Assembly (NCBI RefSeq): GCF_000224145.3
Contig: NC_020167.2
Span: 6,250,601 to 6,314,600, forward strand
Length of the DNA: 64,000 bases
From: Ciona intestinalis
Lineage: Eukaryota > Chordata > Ascidiacea > Phlebobranchia > Cionidae
Reading direction: 5' to 3'
A program made the position numbers and the translations under genes. The notes under the pieces are model-generated. The model was not told where the DNA came from and made no database searches. It saw nothing but the letters and a program-made list of their open reading frames with translations. This document shows positions 62,240 through 64,000 of the stretch, piece after piece; the first letter of the stretch is position 1, and each line of letters starts with the position of its first letter.

Positions 62240-63774
62240 ATGCCCACCTACAAGCTATGTTACTTCAACCTCCGTGGTCTTGGAGAAATGGCGAGAATCG
62301 TATTCGCTGAAGTTGGCGTTGAATACACGGATGAAAGGCTGGAGCGAGAAGGGGCTGACTGGGCTGAACGAAAACCTAGTGAGTAGGAATTAATCATAAT
62401 GATATAGTACTGTGGGGGAAGATGGGACACCGTTGGCACACAGTTTCAAATATCCTGATCAAGTTTTTAACAATAAACAACGATTTATGGTAGTCGTGAG
62501 GATACGGTTTTATAATTCTTCGAATGTTCTTTGTTTACTACCAAATGAAACGAGAAAATAGAATGAAAAGGTGTCACACCTTCCCCCACTGTACTCTATA
62601 TGGTCTACAAACCATGGGTGTAAATGGGTGGTCTACAAACCATGGGCCTCTGGCCTAAATCTAAGTTGCCAAGCTGTGCCACGCTCTCCCATAAGCGTAG
62701 AAAAGAACTACAAAAAAACGATATTCGGGAGGCCAGGACTACCAATGTTATATAGTAGGGTGGGGAAAGATGGGACACCTTTTCAATCTATTTTCTCCTT
62801 CAATTTGGTAGTAAACGAACATTCAACGATTTTTTATAAAACTTTATCCTCACGGCTCCCATAGATCGTTGTTAGTTGTTTAAAACACGATCAGGATATT
62901 TGGTTATTAGGTGTGAAAGGTGTCCCATCTTCCCCCATCCTACTATATGATATGTATCCACATGTACTTATGAATAAGGTATTGAAAAACTTAGAAAGTA
63001 AACATCGATACAGACCCCAAACTAAAGAAAGAAGCATGCGCATATCTATAATGAAACGTGTGTGGTTTTTGGTTGGTTATATTTACTAACTCTTTTTTAT
63101 ACTCTTTTTTATTTATTTGCAGAGACGCCATTTGGAAAGTTGCCGATTCTTTTCGTAGATGATGTTCAAATTGCGCATAGTAGGGCAATATTGCGTTATC
63201 TTGGTCGTATATTTAATTTAATGGGATCAAATGAGTTGGAAGCGGCGCTGGTTGATATGTGGATTGAAGTTTTGTTTGAATCTGCCATGGCATATCCATT
63301 CAATGAACAAGACGAAAAGAAAAAGGTTACTGTTAGTAGGCTATATGCAGGGCTATAAAGTAACTTATTCATCCTCCCGTCAACGACAGTGGTTATATCA
63401 CGGGTGTTCTCTTCCATACACCTTGTTTCATAGACCTCGTGCCCACTTACGAGTGTATATGTTGAGTATATGTATACTTACTTCAGATTGTAGTGCACTT
63501 TTGAAACTCTCCACAAAGTACTTGTATATAGACAACATGACGTATACACTGTTACCCTACTTTCTAATATATATATGATCGACAGATCGTGTGTACTAAT
63601 AACTTTGCAAAGCTATTACAGTTCCGGTCAATTCACGTTCGCAACTTATTGCCAGCAAATAATGCATTTTAGGCGGAGCTGGCTGACGCTCTTTGGAACG
63701 ATAACCTATTACCGAAGCTGGCAAAAGTAAACGAACAAATTATAAAATCAGGTGGACCATACATACTAGGAGAG
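62240..63774 (+). CDS. sigma-class glutathione S-transferase (partial, 3' end outside window)
   Basis: Three exons in frame: 62240..62378, 63123..63325 and 63673..63774; the gene continues beyond the window. The N-terminal thioredoxin-like domain begins MPTYKLCYFNLRGLGEMARI, with the catalytic Tyr in the YFNLRG motif, then KTPFGKLPILFVDDVQIAHS, whose Ser binds the glutathione glutamyl group, and RAILRYLGRIFNLMG. The helical domain starts with NELEAALVDMW. It conjugates glutathione to electrophiles, or acts as a prostaglandin D synthase as in vertebrate sigma relatives. An in-frame upstream ATG at 62186 in a good context would add MAFHFRRLGLNLLKSKNK, a basic stretch; which start is used is open. 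Confidence 0.93.
62404..62599. mobile_element. 190 bp TIR element, copy 8
   Basis: In GST intron 1; ends tactgtgggggaagatggga and accttcccccactgtact. Confidence 0.85.
62752..62947. mobile_element. 190 bp TIR element, copy 9
   Basis: Second copy in the same intron, opposite in internal orientation; ends tagtagggtggggaaagatg and catcttcccccatcctacta. Confidence 0.88.
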
Positions 63775-64000
63775 GTGCGTCGGTATAACCTGTGCTAAAC
63801 ATATATATATAACCAGGAGTGCTGAATGTACTTCTTGCCGCTAACTAAGTATTCAACTTTTATCAAGAGCTTTCAAAATAAAGAATATACGCCTAAAAAC
63901 TGAATAAAGTTTCCTTCCTTGCTATTGTAGTCGTACTCTGCTAGTTTTAAAAGTTAATCAAATTCACTACAAAGCCCATGGATCCGAACAAATGTTTATA

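Noticed and set aside
1..64000. CRISPR array, rRNA or tRNA genes
   Set aside because: No regularly spaced repeats with unique spacers, and no tRNA cloverleaf or rRNA core was recognised by eye; the sequence is eukaryotic.

Overview
The window reads as animal nuclear DNA from a compact, AT-rich, intron-containing genome, most likely an ascidian of the Ciona type. The grounds are short introns with clean GT-AG borders, a gene pair fused head to tail with almost no spacer, small inverted-repeat elements in introns, and protein families at typical chordate lengths. The species name is inference from style; nothing was searched. All gene models were built by hand from splice sites, and reading phase was checked across every junction.

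Layout, left to right. 1-3.4 kb (-): part of a gene of tandem fibronectin III exons with a recent 1.14 kb tandem duplication, next to a 500 bp assembly gap. 5.97-9.5 kb (-): complete 7-exon 3-ketodihydrosphingosine reductase (KDSR), with a 1 kb foldback element starting just upstream of its start codon. 11.4-13.9 kb: two divergent intronless NPC2-like genes. 14.5-34.3 kb (-): one very large adhesion GPCR, 43 coding exons and about 2754 residues: signal peptide, new N-terminal region, five C-type lectin domains, kringle, LamG/pentraxin-like domain, about five FN3, six thrombospondin-1 repeats, hormone-receptor domain, GAIN with intact GPS, seven membrane segments. 35.4-41.7 kb (-): 14-exon M17 leucyl aminopeptidase. 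42.5-45.1 kb (-): TM2D2 followed after two bases by IGBP1, an apparent operon. 47.0-50.2 kb (+): secreted von Willebrand factor A protein. 50.5-58.7 kb (-): Ldh_2-type malate/lactate dehydrogenase with two mutually exclusive versions of exon 5. 59.1-60.3 kb (-): intronless GLT1D1-like glycosyltransferase. 62.2 kb to the end (+): start of a sigma-class glutathione S-transferase.

Repeats are frequent: nine copies of a roughly 190 bp inverted-repeat element, a telomere-like inverted-repeat element, a 75 bp intronic repeat in several introns, and other dispersed sequences.

The genes are mostly unrelated housekeeping and extracellular functions. The only clear functional linkage is the TM2D2-IGBP1 operon. 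The main discovery is the giant adhesion GPCR; the second is the mutually exclusive exon pair.
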